Source: Mycolicibacterium sp. CR10 (GTDB taxonomy: Bacteria > Actinomycetota > Actinomycetes > Mycobacteriales > Mycobacteriaceae). Taken from it: a stretch of DNA of 64,000 nt. The position numbers and the translations under genes are program-made. The notes beneath the pieces are model-generated. The model made no database searches and was not told where the DNA came from. It was given only the letters and a program-made list of their open reading frames with translations. The first letter of the stretch is position 1, and every line of letters starts with the position of its first letter. The DNA lies in the NCBI RefSeq assembly GCF_005222675.1, contig NZ_STGE01000031.1:124001-188000 (forward strand). The letters run 5' to 3'. Positions 1-8,517 of the stretch are shown here, piece after piece.

Positions 1-558
1 ATGGCGCTGGCGGTGATCTCCACGGCGTTCACCGGCCAGGCGATCGCCGTCGCCTTCGACCGCCGCTACGGGGCACTTAAACGGCTGGGCGCCACCGCCC
101 TGCCCGTGTGGGGCATCATCGCCGGAAAATCACTGGCTGTCGTAGCCGTCGTGTTCCTGCAGTCAATCCTGTTCGGGGCCATCGGGTTTGCGCTGGGCTG
201 GCGACCGCCCCTCGCCGGGCTGGCGCTCGGCGCGGCCATCATCGCGCTGGGCACGGCGGTTTTCGCCGCGCTGGGACTGCTACTCGGCGGCACCCTGCGC
301 GCCGAAATCGTGCTGGCCATCGCCAACCTGCTCTGGTTCGTCTTCGCCGGCCTCGGCGCACTCACGCTGGAGGGCGGCGCAGACGGAATGGTGCCCTCCG
401 CCGTGCGGTGGGTGGCGCGTCTGACGCCGTCAGGCGCGCTGACCGAAGCTCTGTCCCGCGCGATGACACTGTCCGTGGACTGGTTCGGGCTCGCCGTCCT
501 CGCAGCGTGGGGCGTCGTCGCGGGCCTCTGCGCGTTGCGCTGGTTTCGCTTCACCTGA
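1..558 (+). CDS. ABC-2 type transporter permease, C-terminal part (cut by window start)
   Basis: This is the C-terminal 185 residues of an integral membrane subunit of an ABC exporter. Four hydrophobic segments are visible at about residues 42-66, 71-98, 102-121 and 160-180, and the protein ends in a short basic tail (RWFRFT). The frame is open from base 1, so the ATG there need not be the true start, and the family is usually about 250 residues. The equivalent mycobacterial locus (Rv1457c next to the ctaA-like Rv1456c) encodes an efflux-type ABC permease, which fits this position. The substrate cannot be told from sequence. Its 3' end overlaps the convergent hydrolase gene by 129 nt. Confidence 0.75.
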   Translation: MALAVISTAFTGQAIAVAFDRRYGALKRLGATALPVWGIIAGKSLAVVAVVFLQSILFGAIGFALGWRPPLAGLALGAAIIALGTAVFAALGLLLGGTLRAEIVLAIANLLWFVFAGLGALTLEGGADGMVPSAVRWVARLTPSGALTEALSRAMTLSVDWFGLAVLAAWGVVAGLCALRWFRFT

Positions 559-1167
559 CGAGTCGAGCTGCGGCAGAAGATATTCCAGCTGCCCGACCTC
601 TTCGATGTTGTGCTTGACCCAGGCGCAGGCCTTGTCGTCCGGGAAGCGCCGGTGCAACACCCGGTTGACGAAGCTCAGCAGCGGTGACCGGACGCCGAGA
701 TCCATCACGGTGACGTAGTGCGCGCCATCGGCGCCGGCCGACCAGGTGTGTTCGAGCTGGAAGACGGGGACACCCACGATGCGCAGTACGAGCCGGATGC
801 CGGTCTCGTCGAGCTTCTCGACGCGGGCGACCTCGTCCACGGTGTACTCGGGCCTGGCGCCGAACGCCTCGACCATATGGAAGCGCGCCCCCTCGGCGGC
901 GCCGCCGGTGGGCGCGGGGCGCCACAGCTCCCAGCGGATGTGATCGATCGGGTGCCATGCGTGGTAGCGGTCGACGATCTGGCCGCCGTAGCTCATCGTG
1001 CCGCCGAGATGGGTGAACCAGTCGAGCAGCATCGCCGGTGTCACGCCCGCAAGAGGGCGATGGTCGATGGTGATCCGGCGCCGCCCATGCTCACCGTCGG
1101 TGAATTGCACTCTGGCGGTGTCGACCGCACGCAGCGGATACAGCACCGGAAGTGACGGGGTGTACAT
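430..1167 (-). CDS. DAPG hydrolase / phloretin hydrolase-like protein
   Basis: This 245-residue protein has the hallmarks of the 2,4-diacetylphloroglucinol hydrolase (PhlG) family, zinc enzymes that cleave C-C bonds in acylated phenolics. Visible are a WHPIDH motif (H72, H76), E100 in FHMVEAF, and the C-terminal KHNIEE motif giving HxxxE (H186, E190), matching the known His/Glu metal ligands. The start has a GGAGG ribosome site 7 nt upstream. Residues after about 200 lie antisense to the permease 3' end and look like an unselected extension. It is divergent from a TetR regulator with paired palindromes between them, suggesting that regulator controls it. The true substrate is unknown. Confidence 0.75.
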   Translation of the reverse strand: MYTPSLPVLYPLRAVDTARVQFTDGEHGRRRITIDHRPLAGVTPAMLLDWFTHLGGTMSYGGQIVDRYHAWHPIDHIRWELWRPAPTGGAAEGARFHMVEAFGARPEYTVDEVARVEKLDETGIRLVLRIVGVPVFQLEHTWSAGADGAHYVTVMDLGVRSPLLSFVNRVLHRRFPDDKACAWVKHNIEEVGQLEYLLPQLDSSGEAKPAQRAEARDDAPRCEDGEPEPVHGQCHRAGQSFGQRA

Positions 1168-1180
1168 CTCACATCCTCCA

Positions 1181-1246
1181 AGATACGTTTGCGTTTCTTA
1201 TAGGAAGGACTGTACGGTTCGGCCGATAAGATACGCAATAGTTTCT
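1181..1246. promoter_or_regulatory. Probable TetR operator pair between divergent genes
   Basis: Two 18-bp imperfect palindromes, AGATACGTTTGCGTTTCT (1181-1198) and AGATACGCAATAGTTTCT (1229-1246), share the arms AGATACG/C...GTTTCT. Their centres are 48 bp apart. They fill the 91-nt gap between the hydrolase start (1167) and the TetR start (1259), the usual place for autoregulatory TetR operators. Assignment to this TetR protein is inferred from position. Confidence 0.6.
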
Positions 1247-1258
1247 AAAAGGAATTGA

Positions 1259-1852
1259 GTGATCTTGCCCACCACGAGACGCCGCGGCGCCGAACTCGAC
1301 GCCGCTCTTCGGTCCGCAGTGCTGGAACTGCTCGCCGACCACGGCCCCGACGGGGTGACGATGGAGGCCGTCGCGGCCGCCGCGCACACCAGCAAGCCGG
1401 TGCTCTACCGGCGCTGGCCGGATCGTCGCGCACTGCTGCGCGACACGCTGATCGACATCGCCGCCAACGCCATTCCCACCCACGACACCGGAAGCTTCCG
1501 CGGGGACATGCTCGCCGTGCTGCGCGGCTGGGCCGAGCTGTTCGCCGGCGAGGCAGGCCCGTTGATGCAGTCGATCGTCATGGCGGTGAGCACCGACCCC
1601 GAACTCGCGGCAACGTTTCGCAACGACGTCATCGGCGCGCGCAAGGCCGAGATGAACGGGCTGCTGGCCCGGGGTATCAAGCGCGGAGAGGTTCGCTCCG
1701 ATGTTCCGGTGGAGATCGTGCGCGAGCTCGGACAGAGCGTGCTGTGGCACCACCTGCTGATCACCGGGGACCCGATCAACGACGAGCTGGTGCTCCAGCT
1801 CGTCGACGAGGTTCTGGTGCCGCTCGTAACCCCTACTACGACATGTAGTTAG
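1259..1852 (+). CDS. TetR/AcrR family transcriptional regulator
   Basis: This 197-residue protein has a typical N-terminal TetR helix-turn-helix at about residues 33-60 (GVTMEAVAAAAHTSKPVLYRR), followed by a ligand-binding C-terminal domain with the usual WAELF and HHLLITG stretches. The GTG start at 1259 is preceded by AAAGGAA at a good distance. It is divergent from the DAPG-hydrolase-like gene, and the two palindromes between them make it the likely local repressor. It ends 20 nt before ctaA, so it may be co-transcribed with ctaA, although no functional link is expected. The inducer is unknown. Confidence 0.85.
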   Translation: MILPTTRRRGAELDAALRSAVLELLADHGPDGVTMEAVAAAAHTSKPVLYRRWPDRRALLRDTLIDIAANAIPTHDTGSFRGDMLAVLRGWAELFAGEAGPLMQSIVMAVSTDPELAATFRNDVIGARKAEMNGLLARGIKRGEVRSDVPVEIVRELGQSVLWHHLLITGDPINDELVLQLVDEVLVPLVTPTTTCS

Positions 1853-1872
1853 GCAGCATCTACCATCGAAGC

Positions 1873-2841
1873 GTGCCCGCCGGACGAGTCATCCCCAGGC
1901 TTTTCCTGAGGCTCGTTGACCTGCTCCCCGAACCGAGCCTGCGCATCCAGCGCATCGTGGCCGCGGCCGTGGTCCTGACCCAGGGCGGCATCGCCGTCAC
2001 CGGAGCCATCGTGCGGGTCACCGCATCGGGGCTCGGGTGTCCCACGTGGCCGCAGTGTTTCCCCGGCAGTTTCACGCCGGTACCGCACGCCGAGGTCGCC
2101 GGAATCCATCAGGCCGTCGAGTTCGGTAACCGACTGCTGACCTTCCTGGTCGTACTCACCGCCGCGGCGGCGGTCGTCGTGGTCACCCGTGCCCGGCGGC
2201 GGCGTGAAGTGTTGCTCTACGCGTGGCTGATGCCTGCCTCGACCGTGGCGCAGGCGGTGATCGGCGGCATCACCGTGCTGACGGGACTGCTGTGGTGGAC
2301 AGTGGCCATCCACCTTCTAGCGTCGATGACGATGGTCTGGGTCGCGGTCCTGCTCTACGTCAAGATCGGTGAGCCCGACGACGGGATCCCGCAACGTCGG
2401 GTACCGAAACCACTGCGCCAGTTGACGTTCCTGAGCGGCGTCGCGCTGTCGGCGGTCCTCGTGACCGGCACGATGGTCACCGGAGCCGGTCCCCACGCCG
2501 GCGACAAGAGCCTCGATTCGCCGGTGCCGCGGCTGGGTTTGGACATCGTCATGTTGGTGTACCGGCATTCGTCGCTGGTGACGGCGTATCTGGCGTTGTT
2601 GATCGGCCTCGGATTCGCTCTGCTCGCCGTGCGCGCACCGCGGCCGGTGACCGTGCGGTTGGTGGTGCTGGTCGTGTTGGTCTGCCTACAGGGCATGGTC
2701 GGGACGGTGCAGTTCTACACCGGAGTCCCTGCGGCGCTGGTCGCGGTGCACGTCGCGGGCGCAGCGATCTGCACGGCCGCTACCGCGGCGCTATGGGCGT
2801 CGATGCGAGAACGGACCGAGCCCGAACTCCTCCAGGGCTGA
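1873..2841 (+). CDS. ctaA: Haem A synthase CtaA
   Basis: CtaA (COX15/CtaA family) oxidises haem O to haem A in the membrane for aa3-type cytochrome c oxidase. The 322-residue protein has about eight transmembrane helices, the extracytoplasmic SGLGCPTWPQCFP cysteine-containing loop, and conserved haem-ligand histidine contexts (GIHQAVEFGNR, AIHLLAS, VYRHSSLV, AVHVAGA). The start is GTG at 1873, without a strong ribosome site. ctaB, which acts just before it in the pathway, lies 2.4 kb downstream on the other strand. The 3' end overlaps the convergent ATP-grasp gene by 51 nt. Confidence 0.93.
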   Translation: MPAGRVIPRLFLRLVDLLPEPSLRIQRIVAAAVVLTQGGIAVTGAIVRVTASGLGCPTWPQCFPGSFTPVPHAEVAGIHQAVEFGNRLLTFLVVLTAAAAVVVVTRARRRREVLLYAWLMPASTVAQAVIGGITVLTGLLWWTVAIHLLASMTMVWVAVLLYVKIGEPDDGIPQRRVPKPLRQLTFLSGVALSAVLVTGTMVTGAGPHAGDKSLDSPVPRLGLDIVMLVYRHSSLVTAYLALLIGLGFALLAVRAPRPVTVRLVVLVVLVCLQGMVGTVQFYTGVPAALVAVHVAGAAICTAATAALWASMRERTEPELLQG

Positions 2842-3729
2842 CTCGACGCCGAGTGCGAACCGGCGCTGTCTGCGCTGCCGTTCGCCGTCGTCAAGCTGTC
2901 GCCAGCCCAGCGACGGCTCGACGAGTTCGAGTTCGAGTAGCCGCGGCGCGTCCGCGCCACCCAGCACATCCACCCGGGCATACAACAGCTCCTCGACGCC
3001 AATGCCCAGCGTCGCGGCGGCCGCGGCGAGCGCTGCACGACCGACGTCCCAGAGCTCGAAATCAGGTTCGGCGGGCTGCAGGCGTTCCTCGGCGTATGTG
3101 CCCGATTCGTCGAAGACCGGTGCTTCACCTGGTGGCGGGAGAATCGGCCCCTTGGTGAATGCATGGGACTGCTCACCTCGAAGGAACACCAGTGCGGTCT
3201 CCCCGTCGCCCACCCGCGAGTCGTAGGGCTGCACCAGCACGGTCTGGCCGCGCGCCTGCAAAGCCGTGGCGTGGGCGACCGCCTTCGACTTGTCGGAGAA
3301 GCGCAGCGCACCAACGGAACCCGCACCCACCGCCGGTTTGACGACGACTTCACCGTCGGGCAGGCGCACCCGCTCCCCCGGCGCGAAAAACGCGCTGGGC
3401 ACCGTCGGCACCCCCGCCGCCGCGAGGTCGGCGAGGTATCGCTTGTCGGTGTTCCACGCAACGACCGATGCCGGGTTCAGCAGTCGGGGCACCCGTCTGG
3501 TCCAGTCCAGGAACTCGTCGAGTCGGTCGATGTAGTCCCAGGTGGCCCGCAGGATCACCAGATCGGCCTTTAGGGTCGCGGGGTCGTCCCAGGACAACCA
3601 GCGGGCGTGCAGACCGCGCTTACGCAGCGCCGCCACCAGGCCGGCGTCGTCGCCGTCTCCCTCGGGAAGAGCCGGGCAACCGGCGAGCACGATCCGGGGA
3701 TGGAAGACATCGGGGCGGGCGAGTTTCAT
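2791..3729 (-). CDS. ATP-grasp domain protein of unknown substrate
   Basis: This 312-residue protein looks like a RimK/glutathione-synthetase type ATP-grasp ligase. An N-terminal alpha/beta domain (LAGCPALPEGDGDD, VILRATWDY) is followed by the ATP-grasp core: VVVKPAVGAGSVG for nucleotide binding, VLVQPYDSRVGDGETALVF as the central strand, and ARVDVLGG...LLELELVEPSLGW with the metal-binding Glu/Asn-type residues. The ATG at 3729 is chosen because the family start context fits there; the frame is open much further upstream, antisense to qor, which is not credible coding. It is divergent from qor with 57 nt between starts. The substrate is not predictable. Confidence 0.8.
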   Translation of the reverse strand: MKLARPDVFHPRIVLAGCPALPEGDGDDAGLVAALRKRGLHARWLSWDDPATLKADLVILRATWDYIDRLDEFLDWTRRVPRLLNPASVVAWNTDKRYLADLAAAGVPTVPSAFFAPGERVRLPDGEVVVKPAVGAGSVGALRFSDKSKAVAHATALQARGQTVLVQPYDSRVGDGETALVFLRGEQSHAFTKGPILPPPGEAPVFDESGTYAEERLQPAEPDFELWDVGRAALAAAAATLGIGVEELLYARVDVLGGADAPRLLELELVEPSLGWRQLDDGERQRRQRRFALGVESALEEFGLGPFSHRRP

Positions 3730-3786
3730 GGCTCGACCGACTTTACCGATGGAAGTGACTTCGGAGATGGGGGCAAGATGGTGAGC

Positions 3787-4761
3787 ATGTACGCCATCGA
3801 AGTCGCCGAGACCGGCGGACCCGAAGTCCTCAGCCACGTCGAGAAGTCGCAGCCCTCGCCGGGCCCCGGACAGGTACTCATCAAGGCCGAGGCAATCGGC
3901 GTCAACTTCATCGACACGTACTTCCGCTCGGGCCTCTATCCGCGGGAGGTCCCTTTCATCGTCGGCACCGAGGTGTGCGGAACCATCGAGGCCGTCGGCG
4001 AGGACGTCGCCGCCCTGACGGTCGGCGACCGGGTGGTCACTGCGCAGGCACTCGGTGCGTATGCCGAATACGCCTTGGCCCCGGCCGATTTCGTTGCCTA
4101 CGTGCCCGACGGCGTCGAACCCGACGTAGCCGCGTCGGCACTGCTGAAGGGGATGACGGCGCACTATCTGATCAAGTCGACGTGTCCGGTGCAGCAGGGC
4201 GACACCGTGCTGATGCACGCCGGGGCGGGAGGTGTTGGGCTCATCCTGACCCAGTGGGCGACCAGCCTGGCCGCGTCGGTGATCACCACCGTCTCCACGC
4301 CCGACAAGGCCGCACTGTCCCGGCAGGCGGGCGCGGTCGAGGTCCTCGACTACCCCGACGACCCCAAGGAGTTCGGGGACCAGATCCGGGAGCTCACCGA
4401 CGGCACCGGTGTCGCGGCGGTATACGACGGCGTCGGCGCCTCGACGTTCGAGGCGAGCCTCGCCAGCCTCGCCGTGCGGGGCACGCTGGCCCTGTTCGGC
4501 GCGGCCAGTGGCCCGGTTCCACCGTTCGACCCGCAACGGCTCAACGCCGCGGGTTCGGTGTTCCTGACCCGGCCCAACCTGGCGCACCACACCCGCACAC
4601 CCGACGAATTCTCCTGGCGTGCAGGGGAACTGCTCACCGCGATCGCCGACGGCACGTTGACCGTCACCGTCAGCAACCGCTACGACCTGCGCGACGCCGA
4701 GCAGGCCCACCGCGATCTACAGGGCCGCAAGACCGTCGGCTCGGTGGTACTGGTCCCCTAG
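3787..4761 (+). CDS. qor: Quinone oxidoreductase / zinc-free alcohol dehydrogenase family
   Basis: This 324-residue medium-chain dehydrogenase/reductase is like E. coli Qor and the M. tuberculosis Rv1454c product, NADPH-dependent quinone reductases. It has the N-terminal GroES-like fold (GVNFIDTYFRSGLYP, GTEVCGTIEAVGEDV) and the nucleotide-binding motif HAGAGGVGL. The structural-zinc cysteines of alcohol dehydrogenases are absent, as expected for the QOR group. The start is taken at ATG 3787 (MYAIEVAETGGPEVL); ATG 3778 in the same frame is possible and sits closer to the GGAG at 3763. It stands between ctaA and ctaB, as in other mycobacteria. Confidence 0.9.
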   Translation: MYAIEVAETGGPEVLSHVEKSQPSPGPGQVLIKAEAIGVNFIDTYFRSGLYPREVPFIVGTEVCGTIEAVGEDVAALTVGDRVVTAQALGAYAEYALAPADFVAYVPDGVEPDVAASALLKGMTAHYLIKSTCPVQQGDTVLMHAGAGGVGLILTQWATSLAASVITTVSTPDKAALSRQAGAVEVLDYPDDPKEFGDQIRELTDGTGVAAVYDGVGASTFEASLASLAVRGTLALFGAASGPVPPFDPQRLNAAGSVFLTRPNLAHHTRTPDEFSWRAGELLTAIADGTLTVTVSNRYDLRDAEQAHRDLQGRKTVGSVVLVP

Positions 4762-4804
4762 ACGATGGGTATGCGTCGGATCACGGCGTTCTACCCTTGT
4801 CAGC

Positions 4805-5236
4805 GTGGCAGAGGATCTGGTGGTGACGCGCACCCTGGTGGTGCCCGCGTCGGATCTGAGCGAACGCTTTTCCAGGTCCTCGGGCCCCGGCGGGCAGGGC
4901 GTGAACACCGCCGACAGCCGGGTAGAGCTGTCCTTCGACCTGGCTCGCTCGCCGTCGGTGCCGGAGTGGTTGCGCGACCGGATGCTCGCCAGGCTCGCAA
5001 GCCGCCTCGTCGGCGGCGTGCTGGTCGTAACGGCCAGCGAACATCGCGCCCAACTCCAGAACCGCATCGCGGCCCGCGAACGGATGGCCCGCGTGCTGCG
5101 CGCCGCGGCAGCGGCGCCGCCGCCGGTGCGCCGGCCGACCAAGCCCACCCGGGGCTCGAAGGAACGGCGGATCGCGGACAAGAAGAGGCGGGGCCGAACC
5201 AAGATGAGCCGCCGGAGCGGATGGGACGGCGATTAG
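4805..5236 (+). CDS. arfB: Alternative release factor / peptidyl-tRNA hydrolase ArfB (YaeJ)
   Basis: ArfB rescues ribosomes stalled on non-stop mRNAs by hydrolysing peptidyl-tRNA. The 143-residue protein carries the release-factor catalytic motif GPGGQGVNT (GGQ at residues 29-31) in the N-terminal domain. Its strongly basic C-terminal tail (about residues 108-140, rich in K and R: RRPTKPTRGSKERRIADKK) is the part that threads into the mRNA channel in this family. The length matches the family and excludes RF1/RF2, which are about 360 residues. The start is GTG 4805. It converges on ctaB with a 34-nt gap. Confidence 0.92.
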   Translation: MAEDLVVTRTLVVPASDLSERFSRSSGPGGQGVNTADSRVELSFDLARSPSVPEWLRDRMLARLASRLVGGVLVVTASEHRAQLQNRIAARERMARVLRAAAAAPPPVRRPTKPTRGSKERRIADKKRRGRTKMSRRSGWDGD

Positions 5237-5270
5237 GCGGTGGCCGCTACCGCGCTACCTGCTCGGCGAC

Positions 5271-6224
5271 TCAGACGCTGAACAGTGCGGGCAGATTCAA
5301 CGCCGAATCCACCGCCAGCGCACAGAACACCACGGCCAGGTAGTTGTTCGACTGCAGGAACAGCCTCAGCGGTTTGACGGGCTCGCCGCGCCGGACGCCG
5401 GAGTAGAGCTGGTGGGCCATCACCAGAAACCAGGTGCCGGCCACGATGGCCACCGCCGCGTAGAGCCAGCCGGTCGCCAGTGCCAGCCCCAGCGTCGCCG
5501 CGACGGTCAACCAGGTGTAGATCAGGATCTGCTTGGTGACCTGCTGCTCGGTCGCCACCGCGGGGAGCATGGGTACGCCCGCCGCGATGTAGTCCTCCTT
5601 GTAGCGCATGGCCAGCGCCCACGTGTGTGGTGGCGTCCAGAAGAAGATGATCAGGAACATCACCAACGCGGGCCACTGGATCGTGCCCGTCACGGCAGAC
5701 CAGCCGATCATCACCGGCATGCACCCGGCCGCCCCACCCCACACCACGTTCTGCGAGGTGCGCCGCTTGAGCAGCAGGGTGTAGACCAGCACGTAGAACG
5801 CGATGGTGGCCCCGGCGAGATGCGCCGACAGCATGTTGGTCGTCCACCACAACCAGAAGAACGAGCCGACCGAGAGCGCGAGCCCGAACACCAGGGCGTG
5901 GCTGCGCGGCACCGTCGCACGCGCCAGCGCCCTTCCCTCGGTGCGCTTCATCATCTTGTCGATGTCGGCGTCGGCGACGCAGTTCAGCGTGTTGGCTCCT
6001 GCGGCGGCCAGCAGTCCGCCGACGAGCGTGTTGAGGATCAACAGCGGGTCAACGGTGCCGCGGTCGGCGAGGAGCATCGCCGGGATCGTGGTGACCAGGA
6101 GCAACTCGATCACGCGCGGCTTGGTCAGGCCGAGATACCCGAGCAGGGTGGTGCGGATTCGGTGAGGCGCCCCCGCGGGTCCGCTGACGGGGTCGCCGAC
6201 GAGGTGGCCATCGCGAATTCTCAC
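5271..6224 (-). CDS. ctaB: Protohaem IX farnesyltransferase (haem O synthase) CtaB
   Basis: CtaB adds a farnesyl group to protohaem IX, giving haem O, the substrate of CtaA. This 317-residue UbiA-superfamily membrane protein shows both conserved polar loops: the prenyl-diphosphate binding NCVADADIDKMMKRTEGR and the second-loop motif MRYKEDYIAAGVPMLP, with about eight transmembrane helices between and after. The start is GTG 6224. It is divergent from tkt; the 176-nt gap must hold promoters for both. Terminal-oxidase biogenesis genes next to tkt are a conserved mycobacterial arrangement. Confidence 0.95.
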   Translation of the reverse strand: MRIRDGHLVGDPVSGPAGAPHRIRTTLLGYLGLTKPRVIELLLVTTIPAMLLADRGTVDPLLILNTLVGGLLAAAGANTLNCVADADIDKMMKRTEGRALARATVPRSHALVFGLALSVGSFFWLWWTTNMLSAHLAGATIAFYVLVYTLLLKRRTSQNVVWGGAAGCMPVMIGWSAVTGTIQWPALVMFLIIFFWTPPHTWALAMRYKEDYIAAGVPMLPAVATEQQVTKQILIYTWLTVAATLGLALATGWLYAAVAIVAGTWFLVMAHQLYSGVRRGEPVKPLRLFLQSNNYLAVVFCALAVDSALNLPALFSV

Positions 6225-6400
6225 GCAACCAACTCCTCAACGACAGCGTGCGGCGCTCCGGGCATCTACTACAGAGGATGGTAGACCGCGACGGTCGATC
6301 TCCGTGAATGCAGGGTCGACTACTAGGGTGGACGGTGCGGAATGCTCACGGAATTGCTTACGCAATGTCGATGCCCTGCCTATCCAAGGAGTGCGCCTAA
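6225..6400. promoter_or_regulatory. Divergent promoter region of ctaB and the tkt operon
   Basis: This 176-nt gap separates two divergent genes and so must contain their promoters. Seen on the plus strand are TAGGGT (about 6324-6329), a TANNNT match to mycobacterial -10 elements, a small hairpin ATTGC-TTAC-GCAAT at 6353-6366, and the ribosome site AAGGAG at 6385-6390 for tkt. The -10 assignment is weak because no clear -35 is present. Confidence 0.35.
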
Positions 6401-8494
6401 GTGACCACCCTCGAAGAGATCACTTCCCTGACCCGTCCCCACCATCCGGACGACTGGACGGACCTCGATTCGCGGGCCGTCGACACCGTCCGGGTGCTGG
6501 CCGCCGACGCCGTGCAGAAGGTCGGTAACGGCCACCCCGGCACGGCGATGAGCCTGGCGCCGCTGGCCTACACGCTGTTCCAGCGCCAGATGCGCCATGA
6601 TCCGTCCGACGTGCACTGGCTGGGCCGTGACCGCTTCATACTCTCGTGCGGGCACTCCAGCCTGACGCTGTACATCCAGCTCTATCTCGGCGGTTTCGGC
6701 CTTGAACTCTCCGACATCGAGTCGCTGCGGACGTGGAAGTCCAAGACGCCGGGTCACCCCGAGTTCCGGCACACCAAGGGTGTCGAGATCACCACCGGGC
6801 CGCTGGGCCAGGGCCTCGCGTCCGCGGTCGGGATGGCGATGGCCTCCCGTTACGAGCGCGGATTGTTCGACCCGGACGCCGCGCCCGGGGACAGCCCGTT
6901 CGACCACTTCATCTACGTGATCGCCTCCGACGGTGACATCGAGGAAGGCGTCACCAGCGAGGCGTCGTCGCTCGCAGGCACCCAGCAGCTCGGGAACCTG
7001 ATGGTGTTCTACGACAAGAACCAGATCTCCATCGAGCACGACACCGACATCGCGCTCTCCGAGGACGTCGCGGCCCGCTACCGGGCCTACGGCTGGCACG
7101 TTCAGGAGGTCGAGGGCGGCGAGAACGTCGTCGGCATCGAGGAGGCCATCGAGGCCGCCAAAGCGGTCACCGACAAGCCGTCGTTCATCGCGGTGCGCAC
7201 GATCATCGGCTATCCGGCCCCGACGAAGATGAACACCGGTGGGGTGCACGGCTCGGCGCTGGGTGATGACGAGGTGGCCGCCACCAAGAAGGTCCTCGGC
7301 TTCGATCCCGACAAGACCTTCGAGGTCACCGACGAGGTCATCGAGCACACCCGCGGGCTGGTGGCACGAGGCAAGGAAGCCCACGAGAAGTGGCAGCCCG
7401 GGTTCGACGCGTGGGCCGAGCGCGAACCGGAGCGCAAGAAGCTCCTGGACCGCCTGACCGCGGAGGAACTGCCCGACGGCTGGGACGCCGACATCACCTA
7501 CTGGGAGCCCGGCTCCAAGGCGGTGGCCACTCGTGCCGCGTTCGGTCAGGTGCTCAACGACGTCGCCCCGAAACTGCCCGAGTTGTGGGGTGGCTCGGCC
7601 GACCTGGCGGGGAGCAACAACACCACCATCAAGGGCGTGAAGTCCTTCGGCCCGCCGTCGATCTCGACCGAGGACTTCACCGCGGACTGGTACGGGCGGG
7701 TGCTGCACTTCGGGATCCGGGAGCACGCTATGGGCTCGATCCTGTCCGGCATTGTGTTGCACGGGCCGACGCGGGCCTTCGGCGGAACGTTCCTGCAGTT
7801 CTCCGATTACATGCGGCCCGCGGTCCGGCTGGCGTCGCTGATGGACATCGACACCATCTACATCTGGACACACGACTCGGTCGGCCTGGGTGAGGACGGG
7901 CCCACCCACCAGCCGATCGAGCATCTCGCGGCGCTGCGGGCGATCCCGAACCTGTCGGTGGTGCGCCCGGGTGACCCGAACGAGACCGCGTACGCGTGGA
8001 AGAGCATCATCGCCCGCGGCAACGGAAGCGGCCCGGTCGGTTTCATCCTGACCCGCCAGGGAATACCTGTCCTGGAAGGCACCAGCGCCGAGGGTGTCGC
8101 CAAGGGCGGTTATGTCCTTGGAGGAGGTAAGCCGGCCGAGGACGCCGACGTCATCCTGATCGCGACGGGCTCTGAACTCCAGCTTGCGGTTGAGGCACAG
8201 AAAGCATTGGCGGACAAGAACATCACCGCGTACGTGGTGTCGATGCCCTGCATCGAGTGGTTCGAGTCCCAGCCCAAGGAGTATCGCGACAGTGTGCTGC
8301 CTCCGCGGGTCTCGGCGCGGGTTGCGGTCGAGGCCGCGGTGGCGCAGAGCTGGTACCGACTCGTCGGCGACACCGGCGAGATCATCTCGATCGAGCACTA
8401 CGGCGAGTCCGCCGACGACAAGACGCTGTTCCGTGAGTTCGGTTTCACCCCAGAGGCAGTGGTGGCCGCAGCGGAACGCACCATCGCTAACTGA
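6401..8494 (+). CDS. tkt: Transketolase
   Basis: Transketolase moves two-carbon units between sugar phosphates in the non-oxidative pentose phosphate pathway, using thiamine diphosphate. The 697-residue protein has full family length, with the N-terminal GNGHPGTAMS, the cofactor/metal motif SDGDIEEGVTSEA...VFYDKNQISI, and the pyrimidine-domain catalytic glutamate in HFGIREHAMG. The GTG start has AAGGAG about 10 nt upstream. It is the first gene of tkt-tal-zwf-opcA-pgl, all on this strand with small gaps or overlaps, covering most of the pentose phosphate cycle. Confidence 0.97.
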   Translation: MTTLEEITSLTRPHHPDDWTDLDSRAVDTVRVLAADAVQKVGNGHPGTAMSLAPLAYTLFQRQMRHDPSDVHWLGRDRFILSCGHSSLTLYIQLYLGGFGLELSDIESLRTWKSKTPGHPEFRHTKGVEITTGPLGQGLASAVGMAMASRYERGLFDPDAAPGDSPFDHFIYVIASDGDIEEGVTSEASSLAGTQQLGNLMVFYDKNQISIEHDTDIALSEDVAARYRAYGWHVQEVEGGENVVGIEEAIEAAKAVTDKPSFIAVRTIIGYPAPTKMNTGGVHGSALGDDEVAATKKVLGFDPDKTFEVTDEVIEHTRGLVARGKEAHEKWQPGFDAWAEREPERKKLLDRLTAEELPDGWDADITYWEPGSKAVATRAAFGQVLNDVAPKLPELWGGSADLAGSNNTTIKGVKSFGPPSISTEDFTADWYGRVLHFGIREHAMGSILSGIVLHGPTRAFGGTFLQFSDYMRPAVRLASLMDIDTIYIWTHDSVGLGEDGPTHQPIEHLAALRAIPNLSVVRPGDPNETAYAWKSIIARGNGSGPVGFILTRQGIPVLEGTSAEGVAKGGYVLGGGKPAEDADVILIATGSELQLAVEAQKALADKNITAYVVSMPCIEWFESQPKEYRDSVLPPRVSARVAVEAAVAQSWYRLVGDTGEIISIEHYGESADDKTLFREFGFTPEAVVAAAERTIAN

Positions 8495-8517
8495 CGAGAA
8501 CTGGAAAGAGACCTGAC

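Noticed and set aside
3730..4710. Upstream extension of the ATP-grasp frame to about 640 residues
   Set aside because: It runs antisense through qor; the sequence before the start at 3729 has no conserved features and qor is clearly real.
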